A stretch of 64,000 nucleotides of DNA from an uncultured Saprospiraceae bacterium (GTDB lineage Bacteria; Bacteroidota; Bacteroidia; Chitinophagales; Saprospiraceae): contig CALGLU010000081.1 of assembly GCA_937959275.1 (NCBI GenBank), positions 1 to 64,000 on the forward strand, written 5' to 3'. A program made the translations under genes and the position numbers. The stretch's first letter is position 1. Every line of letters begins with the position of its first letter. Positions 1-8,258 of this stretch are shown here, piece after piece. A model generated the notes under the pieces. It saw only the letters and a list, made by a program, of their open reading frames with translations, was not told the origin of the DNA and searched no databases.

Positions 1-2051
1 GCCTCGCCGAGCAAATTGGCAGTGGCACCGAGCGGGTGATCTTTTCGCTGATTCAAAAGTTTAACTCTGCCGCTAAACTGCCTCAGTGCAAAAACACCAG
101 TGCCGACATTGTGGTGCTAATCGATGAGGGCCACCGAAACCAAGGTGGAGAAAACAATATCCGCATGCAGCAGGCCTTGCCTAATGCCGCTTTTGTGGCA
201 TTCACCGGTACGCCCCTACTCAAAGACGACAAAACCACCAACAAGTTTGGCCCCATTGTGCACGCGTACACCATGCAACGCGCAGTAGAAGACAAAGCGG
301 TGACGCCGCTGCTGTACGAAGAGCGCATGCCTGATCTCGATGTGAATGAACGTGCCATCGACTCGTGGTTTGCTCGTATAACGGAAGACTTAACAGAAGA
401 GCAAAAGGCAGATCTCAAGCGTAAGTTCACGCAGAAAAATGCGATTTACGACACCAAAGATCGGATTCAGCTCTTGGCACTGGATATCGCTCATCATTTT
501 GTTAAAAACATCGACGATGGCCTCAAAGGCCAAATTGCCTGTGACAGCAAAGCCTCGGCTATCAAATACAAAAAGTACCTAGACGAAGCGGGAGTGTTTG
601 AATCCGCCGTGGTGATCAGCGCGCCCGACACCCGAGAAGGCAACAGCGAAGTGGACGAGTCTTCCATGCCCGAGGTTAGCAAATGGTGGAAAGAGAACGT
701 CGGCTCGCAAGATGAGCAAGAGTATGCCAAAGAGCAAGTCGCCAGATTTGAGAAAGACGATGACCTGAAAATTCTGATTGTGGTGGACAAGCTGTTGACC
801 GGCTTTGATGAGCCTAAAAACACTGTGCTTTACATCGACAAACCACTCAAGGGTCACAACCTGATTCAGGCGATAGCGCGTGTGAACCGCCTACACGAGA
901 AAAAAGAATTTGGCTTGTTAATCGACTACCGAGGCATTCTCGCCGAACTCGACACCACCATCGAGAAATATCAAGACTTAGCAGAGCGTACCCAAGGCGG
1001 TTTTGACGCGAGTGATCTTGAGGGCCTTTATAATCAAATGAGCAGCGAATATAAGCGCCTGCCACATTTGTACAAAATCCTCTGGGCCATCTTCTCTGAG
1101 GTTAAAAACAAAGCCGACATAGAACAGCTGCGGCAGGTGTTAGTACCCAAGATCAAAGAGGTTGACGGGGAATTAGTGGATGCACACCTAAAAATCCGTG
1201 ATGATTTTTTTGAGGCATTGAAGAACTTTGCCAGCTGTTTAAAGGTAGCGTTACAATCGGCTACCTTTTTTGAAGACAGCCAGTTTAGCGAAGACGACAG
1301 GCGGCATTACAAAGAAACGGTTAAACAACTGTCTAGCTTGCGACAACTGGTGAAGCAAGACATCGGCGATACCGTCGACTACGACCAGTACGACGAGCAG
1401 GTTAAAAAACTACTCGACAAGCATGTCGTGGCAGTTGGCGTAAAAGAACCCGAAGGTGTGTACGAAGTTGCTCTGATGGGCAAATCACAGTCACCTGAGC
1501 ACTGGGGCGAAGAGAAAACCCGCAATGAAACCGACACCATCAAAACACGCGTCGCTAAGACCATTGAACAAAAGCTGCAAGACGATCCTTACGCACAAGA
1601 GGCCTTCTCTGCCTTGTTGCGCCAAGCCATAGCGGAAGCCGAAAGCTTGTTCGACCATCCTCTAAAACAATACCTGCTGTTCCAGGCTTTTGAAGAGCAA
1701 GTGAACGCTCGTCGGCTCGATGACATACCCGAGGCCCTTTCAGCCAATCGGCACGCGCAAGCCTATTATGGCTTGTTTAAAAAGTTCCTACCCGAGGCTT
1801 TTGCATTACTAGAAAAAGACACACAGGCTAACTGGATTGAACTGGCATTCACCATTGATCAATCGGTAGAAACCTCGGTAGCGGAGAACTCCATCAACCC
1901 CCTGAACATTGAGTCAGATATTCGCAAAAAGCTATTGCCGCTGTTATTTAAGAAATGTAAATCAGCAGGTGGAGGTATGGACCACGCCAACAAGATGATA
2001 GAGAGTATTATCCAAATCACACGCGTGGGACTTAGCGCAAATGGCCCTTAA
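1..2051 (+). CDS. hsdR: Type I restriction enzyme R subunit, C-terminal part
   Basis: This is the ATP-dependent DNA translocase and nuclease subunit of a type I restriction-modification complex. The frame is open to the left edge, so the N-terminal nuclease domain and first helicase motifs lie outside the window. Visible helicase motifs are DEGH (about 30 residues after the GTG at 36), FTGTPL, DKLLTGFDEP and QAIARVNR, which are motifs II, III, V and VI of the SF2 helicase core. A long helical C-terminal region follows, as expected for binding the HsdM/HsdS core. No hsdM or hsdS is visible. GC content and codon choice are clearly richer than in the rest of the window and resemble a gammaproteobacterium. 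The adjacent DUF45 gene is a usual partner of hsdR. Confidence 0.93.
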   Translation, partial: LAEQIGSGTERVIFSLIQKFNSAAKLPQCKNTSADIVVLIDEGHRNQGGENNIRMQQALPNAAFVAFTGTPLLKDDKTTNKFGPIVHAYTMQRAVEDKAVTPLLYEERMPDLDVNERAIDSWFARITEDLTEEQKADLKRKFTQKNAIYDTKDRIQLLALDIAHHFVKNIDDGLKGQIACDSKASAIKYKKYLDEAGVFESAVVISAPDTREGNSEVDESSMPEVSKWWKENVGSQDEQEYAKEQVARFEKDDDLKILIVVDKLLTGFDEPKNTVLYIDKPLKGHNLIQAIARVNRLHEKKEFGLLIDYRGILAELDTTIEKYQDLAERTQGGFDASDLEGLYNQMSSEYKRLPHLYKILWAIFSEVKNKADIEQLRQVLVPKIKEVDGELVDAHLKIRDDFFEALKNFASCLKVALQSATFFEDSQFSEDDRRHYKETVKQLSSLRQLVKQDIGDTVDYDQYDEQVKKLLDKHVVAVGVKEPEGVYEVALMGKSQSPEHWGEEKTRNETDTIKTRVAKTIEQKLQDDPYAQEAFSALLRQAIAEAESLFDHPLKQYLLFQAFEEQVNARRLDDIPEALSANRHAQAYYGLFKKFLPEAFALLEKDTQANWIELAFTIDQSVETSVAENSINPLNIESDIRKKLLPLLFKKCKSAGGGMDHANKMIESIIQITRVGLSANGP

Positions 2052-2070
2052 CATTTGCGCTCTACCGCCA

Positions 2071-2349
2071 ATGCCTAGTCGTTTCAAGTTTCACTACGGC
2101 GATGAAGAAATCACTTTCGAGCGCACTGAACGCTTTGGCGATGCTGACAGCATTCTGATCAAGGTCCACCCCGATTGCCGTGTCAGGTGCGGGGGTGGGT
2201 TGTCTAGGCAGGTGTTCACGTGCGTGGGGAGCGAGACGAGCGGGATGGCGGCGTTGCACACCGGACAAGGTGAGGTCCCGGGCGGCATGACGGAGGATGT
2301 GGAGAGAGGAAGGAGGAAGGAGGAAGGAGGAAGGTGGAGAAAATCATAG
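2071..2349 (+). pseudogene. DUF45 (YgjP-like) metallopeptidase, N-terminal stub
   Basis: The first ~37 residues from the ATG at 2071 (MPSRFKFHYGDEEITF...ILIKVHPDCRV) match the start of YgjP/DUF45 zinc metallopeptidases, which often follow hsdR. The family continues with a V-x-V-x-A-P type strand and an HExxH site far downstream. Here the similarity stops at about 2183 and the frame runs into Gly/Arg-rich nonsense before a stop at 2349. The catalytic domain is therefore absent. An in-frame ATG at 2041 overlaps hsdR and is less likely as the start. The break marks the end of the foreign segment. I am confident of the N-terminal identity, less so of whether the truncation is biological or an assembly artefact. 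Confidence 0.7.
2301..2340. repeat. GGA/AGGA low-complexity tract at the segment junction
   Basis: Repeated AGGAAGG-type units lie directly between the GC-rich stretch (2184-2300) and ordinary AT-richer sequence. Purine-rich tracts of this kind also occur elsewhere in the window (around 43421-43528). Such a tract could be an illegitimate recombination point or a false overlap used by an assembler. Confidence 0.6.
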
Positions 2350-2466
2350 TTCGCATAGTCCAGCAAGATGAGATCAAGTTTCCAAACAACAATCACCATT
2401 TAAAATTCAACATTCAAATTCCAGATATACTTCGTAATATTATGCTCAGCATAAGAATTTAAGCAT

Positions 2467-3309
2467 ATGAGCAAGATAGACTGGCAAGTAGCCAAAGAAT
2501 ATAAAGACATCACGTATAAAAAAGCTGGTGGAGTCGCACGGATCGCTTTTAATCGTCCGGAAGTCAGAAATGCCTTCAGGCCAAAGACTGTAGGCGAATT
2601 ATTAGATGCCTTTCATGATGCGCGCGAAGATCGGAGCATCGGCGTTATTTTATTTTCTGGAGAAGGGCCGTCTTCTAAGGATGGCGGGTGGGCGTTTTGC
2701 TCAGGTGGTGATCAGAGCGTGAGAGGTAAGAGTGGCTATGTGGGTGGAGATGGCGTAGGTAGGCTGAATATTTTGGAAGTTCAGCGGCTGATCCGCTTTA
2801 TGAATAAGGCTGTGATTTGTGTGGTGCCAGGATGGGCAGTAGGAGGTGGGCATAGTCTGCACGTGGTGTGTGATCTGAGCTTGGCGAGTAAAGAGCATGC
2901 GATATTCAAACAGACAGATGCGGATGTAGCGAGCTATGATGCTGGTTATGGGAGTGCGTATCTGGCTCGGCAGGTTGGGCAGAAGAGGGCGCGGGAGATT
3001 TTCTTTTTGGGTCGTAATTATTCTGCGCAAGAAGCTTTTGATATGGGCATGGTCAATGCTGTCGTCCCACACGAAGAGCTGGAAGAGACTGCTTACGAGT
3101 GGGCGCAAGAGATTTTGGCAAAAAGTCCAATGGCGATTAAGATGCTCAAGTTTGCGTTTAATATGATCGATGATGGTTTGGTAGGTCAGCAAATATTCGC
3201 TGGAGAAGCTACGCGTTTGGGTTATATGACGGATGAAGCAGAGGAGGGACGAAATGCATTTTTGGAAAAACGTAAACCTGACTTTGATAAATTTCCTAAA
3301 TTCCCATAA
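2467..3309 (+). CDS. menB: 1,4-dihydroxy-2-naphthoyl-CoA synthase
   Basis: This crotonase-fold enzyme closes the second ring of the naphthoquinone in menaquinone biosynthesis, converting o-succinylbenzoyl-CoA to DHNA-CoA in the cytoplasm. Its 280 residues match the MenB length. Diagnostic features are the N-terminal NRPEVRNAFRPKTV, the AFCSGGDQSVRG loop, AVGGGHSLHVVCDLSLA for the oxyanion hole, and QTDADVASYDAGYGSAYLAR. The Asp in QTDADV sits where bicarbonate-dependent MenB proteins have Gly, so this is probably the side-chain-carboxylate type that does not need bicarbonate (family knowledge, inferred here). It is followed 51 bp later by folA on the same strand. No other men gene is nearby. 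Confidence 0.95.
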   Translation: MSKIDWQVAKEYKDITYKKAGGVARIAFNRPEVRNAFRPKTVGELLDAFHDAREDRSIGVILFSGEGPSSKDGGWAFCSGGDQSVRGKSGYVGGDGVGRLNILEVQRLIRFMNKAVICVVPGWAVGGGHSLHVVCDLSLASKEHAIFKQTDADVASYDAGYGSAYLARQVGQKRAREIFFLGRNYSAQEAFDMGMVNAVVPHEELEETAYEWAQEILAKSPMAIKMLKFAFNMIDDGLVGQQIFAGEATRLGYMTDEAEEGRNAFLEKRKPDFDKFPKFP

Positions 3310-3360
3310 GCTAGACGTCAAGTCCAAGGTTAACAATAGCAACTTTAAAGAAATAAAGAC

Positions 3361-3870
3361 ATGAAAATAGCCATGATTGCCGCAATGTCAACCAACCGCG
3401 TGATTGGGATCAACAATGATTTGCCGTGGCACTTGCCAGATGATATGAAGTTTTTTATGGAGACGACCAAACATCATTGTGTCATCATGGGGCGTAAGAA
3501 TTATGAATCTTTACCACTCAAGTTTCGCCCATTGCCAAACCGAACGAATATTGTTATGACACGCCAAGTTCAATATGAGGCGGCTGGCTGTGTTGTGTTT
3601 GCTACACTACAAGAATCCTTGGATTATGCAAAAGGCCAAGGAGAAGATCTCGTCTTTATCATTGGTGGAGGGCAAATTTATGAGTTAGCCTTAGATATTG
3701 CTGATCGGATTTATTTAACTGAGATTGATGCAGTGATAGAAGGAGGAGAAGTTTTTTTTCCTAAGTTAGGGCCGATGTGGAGTGAGGTTGCCAGACAACA
3801 TCATCCCATAGATGACAGGCACCAATTTTCGTTTGACTTTGTGACGTTTGAGAAGGGTTTATCTAGTTAG
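3361..3870 (+). CDS. folA: Dihydrofolate reductase
   Basis: This enzyme reduces dihydrofolate to tetrahydrofolate with NADPH for thymidylate, purine and methionine synthesis. The 169-residue length is normal for a chromosomal enzyme. The N-terminus MKIAMIAAMSTNRVIG and the PWHLPDDMKFF segment, with the catalytic acidic residue, are diagnostic. So are MGRKNYESLP (NADPH binding) and FIIGGGQIYELAL. It lies 51 bp after menB and may be cotranscribed with it. The ATG at 3361 gives the canonical start. No thyA is adjacent. Nothing suggests a plasmid-borne trimethoprim-resistance variant. Confidence 0.95.
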   Translation: MKIAMIAAMSTNRVIGINNDLPWHLPDDMKFFMETTKHHCVIMGRKNYESLPLKFRPLPNRTNIVMTRQVQYEAAGCVVFATLQESLDYAKGQGEDLVFIIGGGQIYELALDIADRIYLTEIDAVIEGGEVFFPKLGPMWSEVARQHHPIDDRHQFSFDFVTFEKGLSS

Positions 3871-4002
3871 TGAATCTACTTACTTTATGAACTCTTATTG
3901 TATCAATCAATCAAGAAACCTTAGAGGTTTATTTAGATTGTAGAATTTCTAAACATTCAACTGTCAACTGCTGTATCGAAAGGCAAAATCTATTAGGTCT
4001 AT

Positions 4003-4075
4003 CTAGTACTCTGTCAAGATATAACTGACGAGTGCATTTGGCGTATTTTACACATATACGTCGTTACAGAACCGG
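4003..4075 (+). repeat. MITE-like end, copy A
   Basis: These 73 bases align without gaps to 5159-5231, with about seven mismatches. The outer part AGTACTCTGTCAAGAT (4005-4020) is exactly inverted at 5337-5352. Together the two ends bracket the peptidase gene at 4273-5055. The intervening gene-free stretch (3871-4272) holds nothing else I recognise; a 62-codon frame at 4032-4220 runs through this repeat and is not a credible gene. Confidence 0.75.
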
Positions 4076-4272
4076 TTTATCTACTTTCAGAACCTGGATT
4101 GTTAAAAACACCAAACTGAATGAGTCAATCAAGAAATCTAATTTGTTATTAAAACTGATGCGGGTAATCTTGTCTTTCACATATGTACTGTTAGTCGAGT
4201 TTTATGTGTCTTTGGTCTAAGTAAATAATCGTAATGGATACCGTTCGAGATATTCAAACCAAAATAAAGATC

Positions 4273-5055
4273 ATGAAGAAAACAATGATAAAAATCGTCT
4301 TGAGTGCGATGTCTATTTTAGGAATCAGTTTTCTAATATGGCTAGTATTCCTATTAAATCCGAGCTTATCATATGCAGAACAAACTCAATTTGGTCAAAT
4401 AACAGTTTACCACAATCAAGACCTGATGGAGGGAACCGGTCTCATACTACAAGATGCGATTGATATCATTAAGCGTGCAGATATCTATGATGAAAGCTTG
4501 AGGATTCAGCTCTGCTTACATGACGATAAACTTTATCCGAAATTATTTCCGTTCGCTGGAGGCACAGCTTATGCGTTTTTCACGAAAGCTGTTGTCTACG
4601 CGTCCGAACCAAATTTTCAAGATAACTCTGCAAGTTTTAAATGGGAAGTGAATAATTATGAGTTGCGGAAATATAACTTAACAAGATTGCTTGCACATGA
4701 GTTTATGCACAATGTCCAATACTATCATGACCCTAGCTATCAAATATTGAGTACTCTTGGAGCTATAAATTGGAAACTTGAAGGTCATGCTGAATACATA
4801 TCGAGAGAATTTAAAAACGATGGGCTTTTAAAAGATAAGATTGCAAAATATCTGCTTGAGGAAGGCAAAGAGCATGTAGGCTTTCCTGTATTTACGCTGG
4901 CAGATGGTACCATCCAAATTTTGCCTTACTTCAAGTATGCCTTGGTGATACAATATCTGATGGAGATTGAAGGCCTTAACTTTGATCAAATAGCCAGTCT
5001 TGAGCCAGCTATTGATAAACCATTTGAGGAGATGATGAAATGGAATTCTCAATAA
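4273..5055 (+). CDS. Membrane-anchored HExxH metallopeptidase, unknown family
   Basis: Residues from the ATG at 4273 begin MKKTMIKIVL and form one hydrophobic segment of about 20 residues (signal anchor or uncleaved signal), so the bulk should be periplasmic or extracellular. H142-E-F-M-H146 fits the HExxH zinc site. Glu170 or Glu174, in the EGHAEY segment about 28 residues later, is a fitting third ligand for a gluzincin-type protease. I do not recognise a named family or the substrate. An upstream in-frame ATG at 4234 would add 13 residues ahead of the hydrophobic stretch and looks less natural. The gene sits between inverted MITE-like ends, and AT content is high, so it may be mobile cargo. 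Confidence 0.7.
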   Translation: MKKTMIKIVLSAMSILGISFLIWLVFLLNPSLSYAEQTQFGQITVYHNQDLMEGTGLILQDAIDIIKRADIYDESLRIQLCLHDDKLYPKLFPFAGGTAYAFFTKAVVYASEPNFQDNSASFKWEVNNYELRKYNLTRLLAHEFMHNVQYYHDPSYQILSTLGAINWKLEGHAEYISREFKNDGLLKDKIAKYLLEEGKEHVGFPVFTLADGTIQILPYFKYALVIQYLMEIEGLNFDQIASLEPAIDKPFEEMMKWNSQ

Positions 5056-5157
5056 AAACAAGTATCCAAAGGTACAGGATACGATCATAAGCTACGACAA
5101 TGAGAAGTATGCTAAATTGAACCGATTCAGCAGACTGCACTCAAATAAGCTTAGCGT

Positions 5158-5304
5158 ACTAGTGCTCTGTCAAGATATAACTGACTCGTGCTTTTGGCGT
5201 GTTTTGCACATGTACGTCGTTACAGAACCGGCCTTGATAACCTAGTTCATGTACAAACTCCACTCAAATTCAACAAGTCAATATATACTTGACAGAGCAC
5301 TAGT
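5158..5304 (+). mobile_element. MITE-like element of ~147 bp
   Basis: A 17-bp perfect terminal inverted repeat (ACTAGTGCTCTGTCAAG at 5158-5174, its reverse complement at 5288-5304) encloses a non-coding interior. The interior core CGTTACAGAACCGGCCTTG (from 5218) recurs in reverse near 8176-8197. The left 73 bp is repeated at 4003-4075. No transposase is encoded. CTAG lies at both tips and could be the target duplication. This is the main content of the gene-free stretch 5056-5469. Confidence 0.7.
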
Positions 5305-5336
5305 GGTTTGTTAATGTTAAAATGACTAGTTGAATT

Positions 5337-5352
5337 ATCTTGACAGAGTACT
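5337..5352 (-). repeat. Inverted partner of the copy A end
   Basis: The 16 bases ATCTTGACAGAGTACT are the exact reverse complement of 4005-4020. They differ by one base from the end of the complete element at 5158-5304, so they pair specifically with copy A. This makes 4003-5352 a candidate larger unit carrying the peptidase gene. Confidence 0.65.
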
Positions 5353-5469
5353 CGCTTGATAAATTAGAACTTGCATTTATTTAGCCCCATTGTCTTAAAA
5401 CGACATAGCTAAATACTGTCAGAAGCAAATCTGATGTATATTGCAGCTTCATATATATAAAATTTCATT

Positions 5470-6240
5470 ATGTTAAGGTCTCTGTTGGTTTTGATCATTG
5501 CTTTTTATAGCTCCTTGTCTTTTGCACAGGATACACCCGAGGATCCATGTATAGGCTTTCAATTTTCAGACATCGTTGGTCAAGCAGGAGATACTGTATG
5601 CTCAGAGCTACGTGTCACCGATTTTGTAGATATACTATCTTTTCAATTTTCAGTTCAATTTGATGACATTGTCTTAGAATATGTGAGTTGTACGAATGAA
5701 AACTTAATTAGAAGTTTTCAATGTGCTGATGTCAATTTACAGGATGGTGCACCTGTTTTAAAAGCACTTTGGTTCGAGCCATTAGGTAATTTGACAACAC
5801 TTGATAGTGCTGCTGTTTTAATGAGCCTCTGTTTTAATCTAAAGGCAGATGCAGAAGCAGGTACCACTTACTTGGCTTTCTCTGATGATCTTGCGTCTGA
5901 GGCCTCAGTAGGAGACCCTAACGATCTGAGTGTTGCTGTCCGTAGAGAGTTTTGCCCAACTGGAGATATCACTTCATCACTTCAAGATGTTAGCCAAAAT
6001 TCATTCATGTCTATATACCCTAATCCTGTCGAAACCACCCTTTTTATTCAAAATGTGGATAGTAAACGTTATCCAGTAAGACTAAGTATTTATAATACGA
6101 CAGGTCTATTAGTGCAGGCACATCAAGTCAAGCCTTCACAGTCAAGTATCTCAACAGATGGTTTGAATACTGGCCACTATTTTATTAGGATTGATATGAA
6201 TGATGGGACTGGCTATTCAACGTCATTGACAAAACTTTAA
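5470..6240 (+). CDS. Secreted cohesin-like protein with T9SS sorting domain
   Basis: The 256-residue product starts with a signal peptide (MLRSLLVLIIAFYSSLSFAQ). It continues with a beta-rich region of about 140 residues (ADTVCSELRV-like opening, FQFSVQFDDIVLEYV) that resembles cohesin or dockerin-partner domains. The last ~80 residues (IYPNPVETTLFIQN ... LNTGHYFIRIDMNDG) are a type A C-terminal sorting domain of the type IX secretion system. This predicts export to the cell surface. No enzymatic site is seen; it may be an adhesion or scaffold protein. It is monocistronic, just downstream of the MITE-like repeats. Confidence 0.82.
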   Translation: MLRSLLVLIIAFYSSLSFAQDTPEDPCIGFQFSDIVGQAGDTVCSELRVTDFVDILSFQFSVQFDDIVLEYVSCTNENLIRSFQCADVNLQDGAPVLKALWFEPLGNLTTLDSAAVLMSLCFNLKADAEAGTTYLAFSDDLASEASVGDPNDLSVAVRREFCPTGDITSSLQDVSQNSFMSIYPNPVETTLFIQNVDSKRYPVRLSIYNTTGLLVQAHQVKPSQSSISTDGLNTGHYFIRIDMNDGTGYSTSLTKL

Positions 6241-6445
6241 ATCTAACTAAGCTTTAATTTTCAGACCAAGCTGACCCTTACATAGGAATCTAATAGTAAA
6301 ATTGGGTTCCGCAATAGTAAATCTTAAGTTGAGGAGTTGTAATTTTATAGACTTACTTCTATTGAATGGTACACTTTTATTTCAATCATATATAACTGAA
6401 ATTTGAAAACTTCAGTGGTCCAAATCACTCATTAGAAGGAGAGAG

Positions 6446-6599
6446 AACCACCTCATCCCCGCTTGATGACGGGGACACTCCTCCGCAGAAGCCAAACCAC
6501 CTCGACCCTGCATTAAATGCAGTGCCATTCCTCCGCAAGAGGAGAATTCTCTTCCTGCGGAGGAGTGGTAGTCGCCAATCGGCGAATGACGAGGTGGTT
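6446..6599. repeat. Multi-hairpin imperfect palindromic repeat
   Basis: Outer arms AACCACCTC (6446-6454) and GAGGTGGTT (6591-6599) are perfect complements; the left arm is duplicated at 6495-6503. Inner hairpins are CCCCG/CGGGG (6457-6474), CTGCATT/AATGCAG (6508-6522) and TCGCC/GGCGA (6572-6585). A long stem has ACTCCTCCGCA (6477-6487) matching TGCGGAGGAGT (6556-6566), with a second partial left copy at 6530-6537. It resembles the GC-rich palindromic repeats common between Bacteroidota genes. It sits in the 531-bp gap 6241-6771, where I see nothing else. Confidence 0.7.
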
Positions 6600-6771
6600 T
6601 CCCATTCATAAGATTGGTCACGCATCATTATTCTCTATATTACGATTTATGAATTGGATCGTTAATTAAAATCAGCGTAATTTTTTAGTGTTTCATGTGG
6701 ATGATTCGGTAATCACTCGGTATATTTAATCACAAGCACACTGTTAATGTAACACCATAATTGCTTCAAAC

Positions 6772-8091
6772 ATGAAAAACAAACTTCTCTACTGGTCTAT
6801 CACCGTAGCCTTAGCGGGCTTCTTATTTGGATTTGATACAATCGTTATCTCAGGTGCAGATCAGCCTATCCAAAAATTATGGGGGACATCAGCTTTTTTT
6901 CATAGTACCTTTATTATGTCGATGGCATTGTGGGGCACTGTGATAGGGGCTTTGTTTGGAGGGATACCCTGTAATACCTTTGGACGTAAAAAGACCTTAT
7001 TTTGGATTGGTATTTTATATACAGTTTCAGCTCTCGGATCCGCGATGGCTACGGGACCTTATTTGTTTTCATTCTTTAGATTTCTAGGCGGGCTTGGAGT
7101 TGGTGCTTCATCGGTCGCAGCTCCAATCTATATATCAGAAATTGCTCCGGCAAAAGATAGGGGCAAGCTGGTAGCGAGTTACCAATTTAATATCGTGTTT
7201 GGGATCTTAGTTGCGTTTTTATCTAATTACTTAATCGGTCAATATTTAGGTCAAAATTCATGGCGTTGGATGTTGGGTATTGAAGCTGTACCTGCCATTA
7301 TATATACAATTATGGTGATGGGTGTTCCCAATAGTCCTCGCTGGCTAATGATGAAAGGAGGAGCAGAAGAGAAGGTAAAGGCAATGCTTAAGGTGATCAA
7401 TCCCAATAGCGATGTGACTACAGAGTTGGCAGATATCAAAGCCTCACTGGTGAAAACGAGCAGAGATACTTTATTCTCTGGCAAGTTTAGTAAGTCTGTT
7501 TGGCTAGCCTTTTTGATTGCATTCTTTAATCAGGCGTCTGGGATCAACTTTGTGCTGTACTATGCGCCGAGGATTTTCGAACAAGCTGGCATAGCATCAG
7601 ATAATGTATTGGGTGCATCTATTCCAATCGGGATTGTGAATTTAATATTTACCATTTTAGGTATGTATTTAATCGATAAAGTTGGTCGTAGGACCTTGTT
7701 AATGATCGGGTCTGTTGGATATATAGTGACCTTGCTGGGTGTCGCTTGGGCATTTTCAACTGGCGCTGAAGGTGTGATTGTAGTCGCTTTCGTGTCAGCC
7801 TTTGTGGCTTCACATGCGATAGGTCAAGGTGCTGTTATCTGGGTGTTTATCTCAGAGATTTTTCCAAATACGGTTAGAGATTCTGGTATGTCTCTGGGCT
7901 CGGGTACACACTGGGTGTTTGCAGCCTTGATTACGATGATCACATTGCCTGTTTTGGAGGCCTTTTCTACCTCAACCGTTTTCTACTTCTTTGCCGCTAT
8001 GATGGGGCTACAACTCTTATGGGTTATATTCTTTATGCCTGAAACCAAAGGAGTTAGTCTAGAAGAACTGGAAAGGAAGCTTACATCTTAG
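6772..8091 (+). CDS. Sugar porter, major facilitator superfamily
   Basis: A 439-residue, 12-helix transporter of the sugar porter family (XylE/GLUT-like), expected to import a monosaccharide with protons across the inner membrane. Visible family signatures are GFDTIVISGA in helix 1 and the GRKK loop after helix 2. Others are RFLGGLGVGASSVAAPIYISE, ASGINFVLYYAPRIF (sugar-binding QxxGxNxxxYY-type motif in helix 7), DKVGRRTL, and the C-terminal PETKGVSLEELE. The specific sugar cannot be read from the sequence. The upstream gap is 531 bp with a structured repeat, and no sugar kinase or isomerase is adjacent. Confidence 0.92.
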   Translation: MKNKLLYWSITVALAGFLFGFDTIVISGADQPIQKLWGTSAFFHSTFIMSMALWGTVIGALFGGIPCNTFGRKKTLFWIGILYTVSALGSAMATGPYLFSFFRFLGGLGVGASSVAAPIYISEIAPAKDRGKLVASYQFNIVFGILVAFLSNYLIGQYLGQNSWRWMLGIEAVPAIIYTIMVMGVPNSPRWLMMKGGAEEKVKAMLKVINPNSDVTTELADIKASLVKTSRDTLFSGKFSKSVWLAFLIAFFNQASGINFVLYYAPRIFEQAGIASDNVLGASIPIGIVNLIFTILGMYLIDKVGRRTLLMIGSVGYIVTLLGVAWAFSTGAEGVIVVAFVSAFVASHAIGQGAVIWVFISEIFPNTVRDSGMSLGSGTHWVFAALITMITLPVLEAFSTSTVFYFFAAMMGLQLLWVIFFMPETKGVSLEELERKLTS

Positions 8092-8127
8092 TGTCTCATG
8101 CACTAAATAAATGGCTGTATGAAAGCA

Positions 8128-8217
8128 GTTATTTTTCGTCTACTCAAGGCACAGGTTCGCTTTGATAGCCATAGCTATCAAGGCTGGTTCTGTAACGCAG
8201 AGAAGGCGGAAAATAAC
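8128..8217. repeat. Hairpin repeat related to the MITE core
   Basis: Outer arms GTTATTTTTCG (8128-8138) and CGGAAAATAAC (8207-8217) pair with one mismatch. The centre is a perfect hairpin TTGATAGC-CATA-GCTATCAA (8162-8181). The right half (8176-8197) is the reverse complement of the MITE core at 5218-5239 with one mismatch. It follows the sugar porter stop and precedes a convergent small gene. Confidence 0.65.
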
Positions 8218-8258
8218 AATTTAATATGGCTGTATATTTAGTTCTTGAGGCACTAGCC

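Noticed and set aside
1-2349. Complete defence island at the left edge
   Set aside because: Only the end of hsdR and a broken partner gene are present; no hsdM, hsdS or other defence genes follow.
2701-3342. 213-codon minus-strand frame opposite menB
   Set aside because: It is fully antisense to a well-supported menB gene, has no recognisable domain, and is explained by the codon bias of the gene on the other strand.
4032-4220. 62-codon frame upstream of the peptidase
   Set aside because: It runs through the MITE-like repeat and has no conserved composition or domain.
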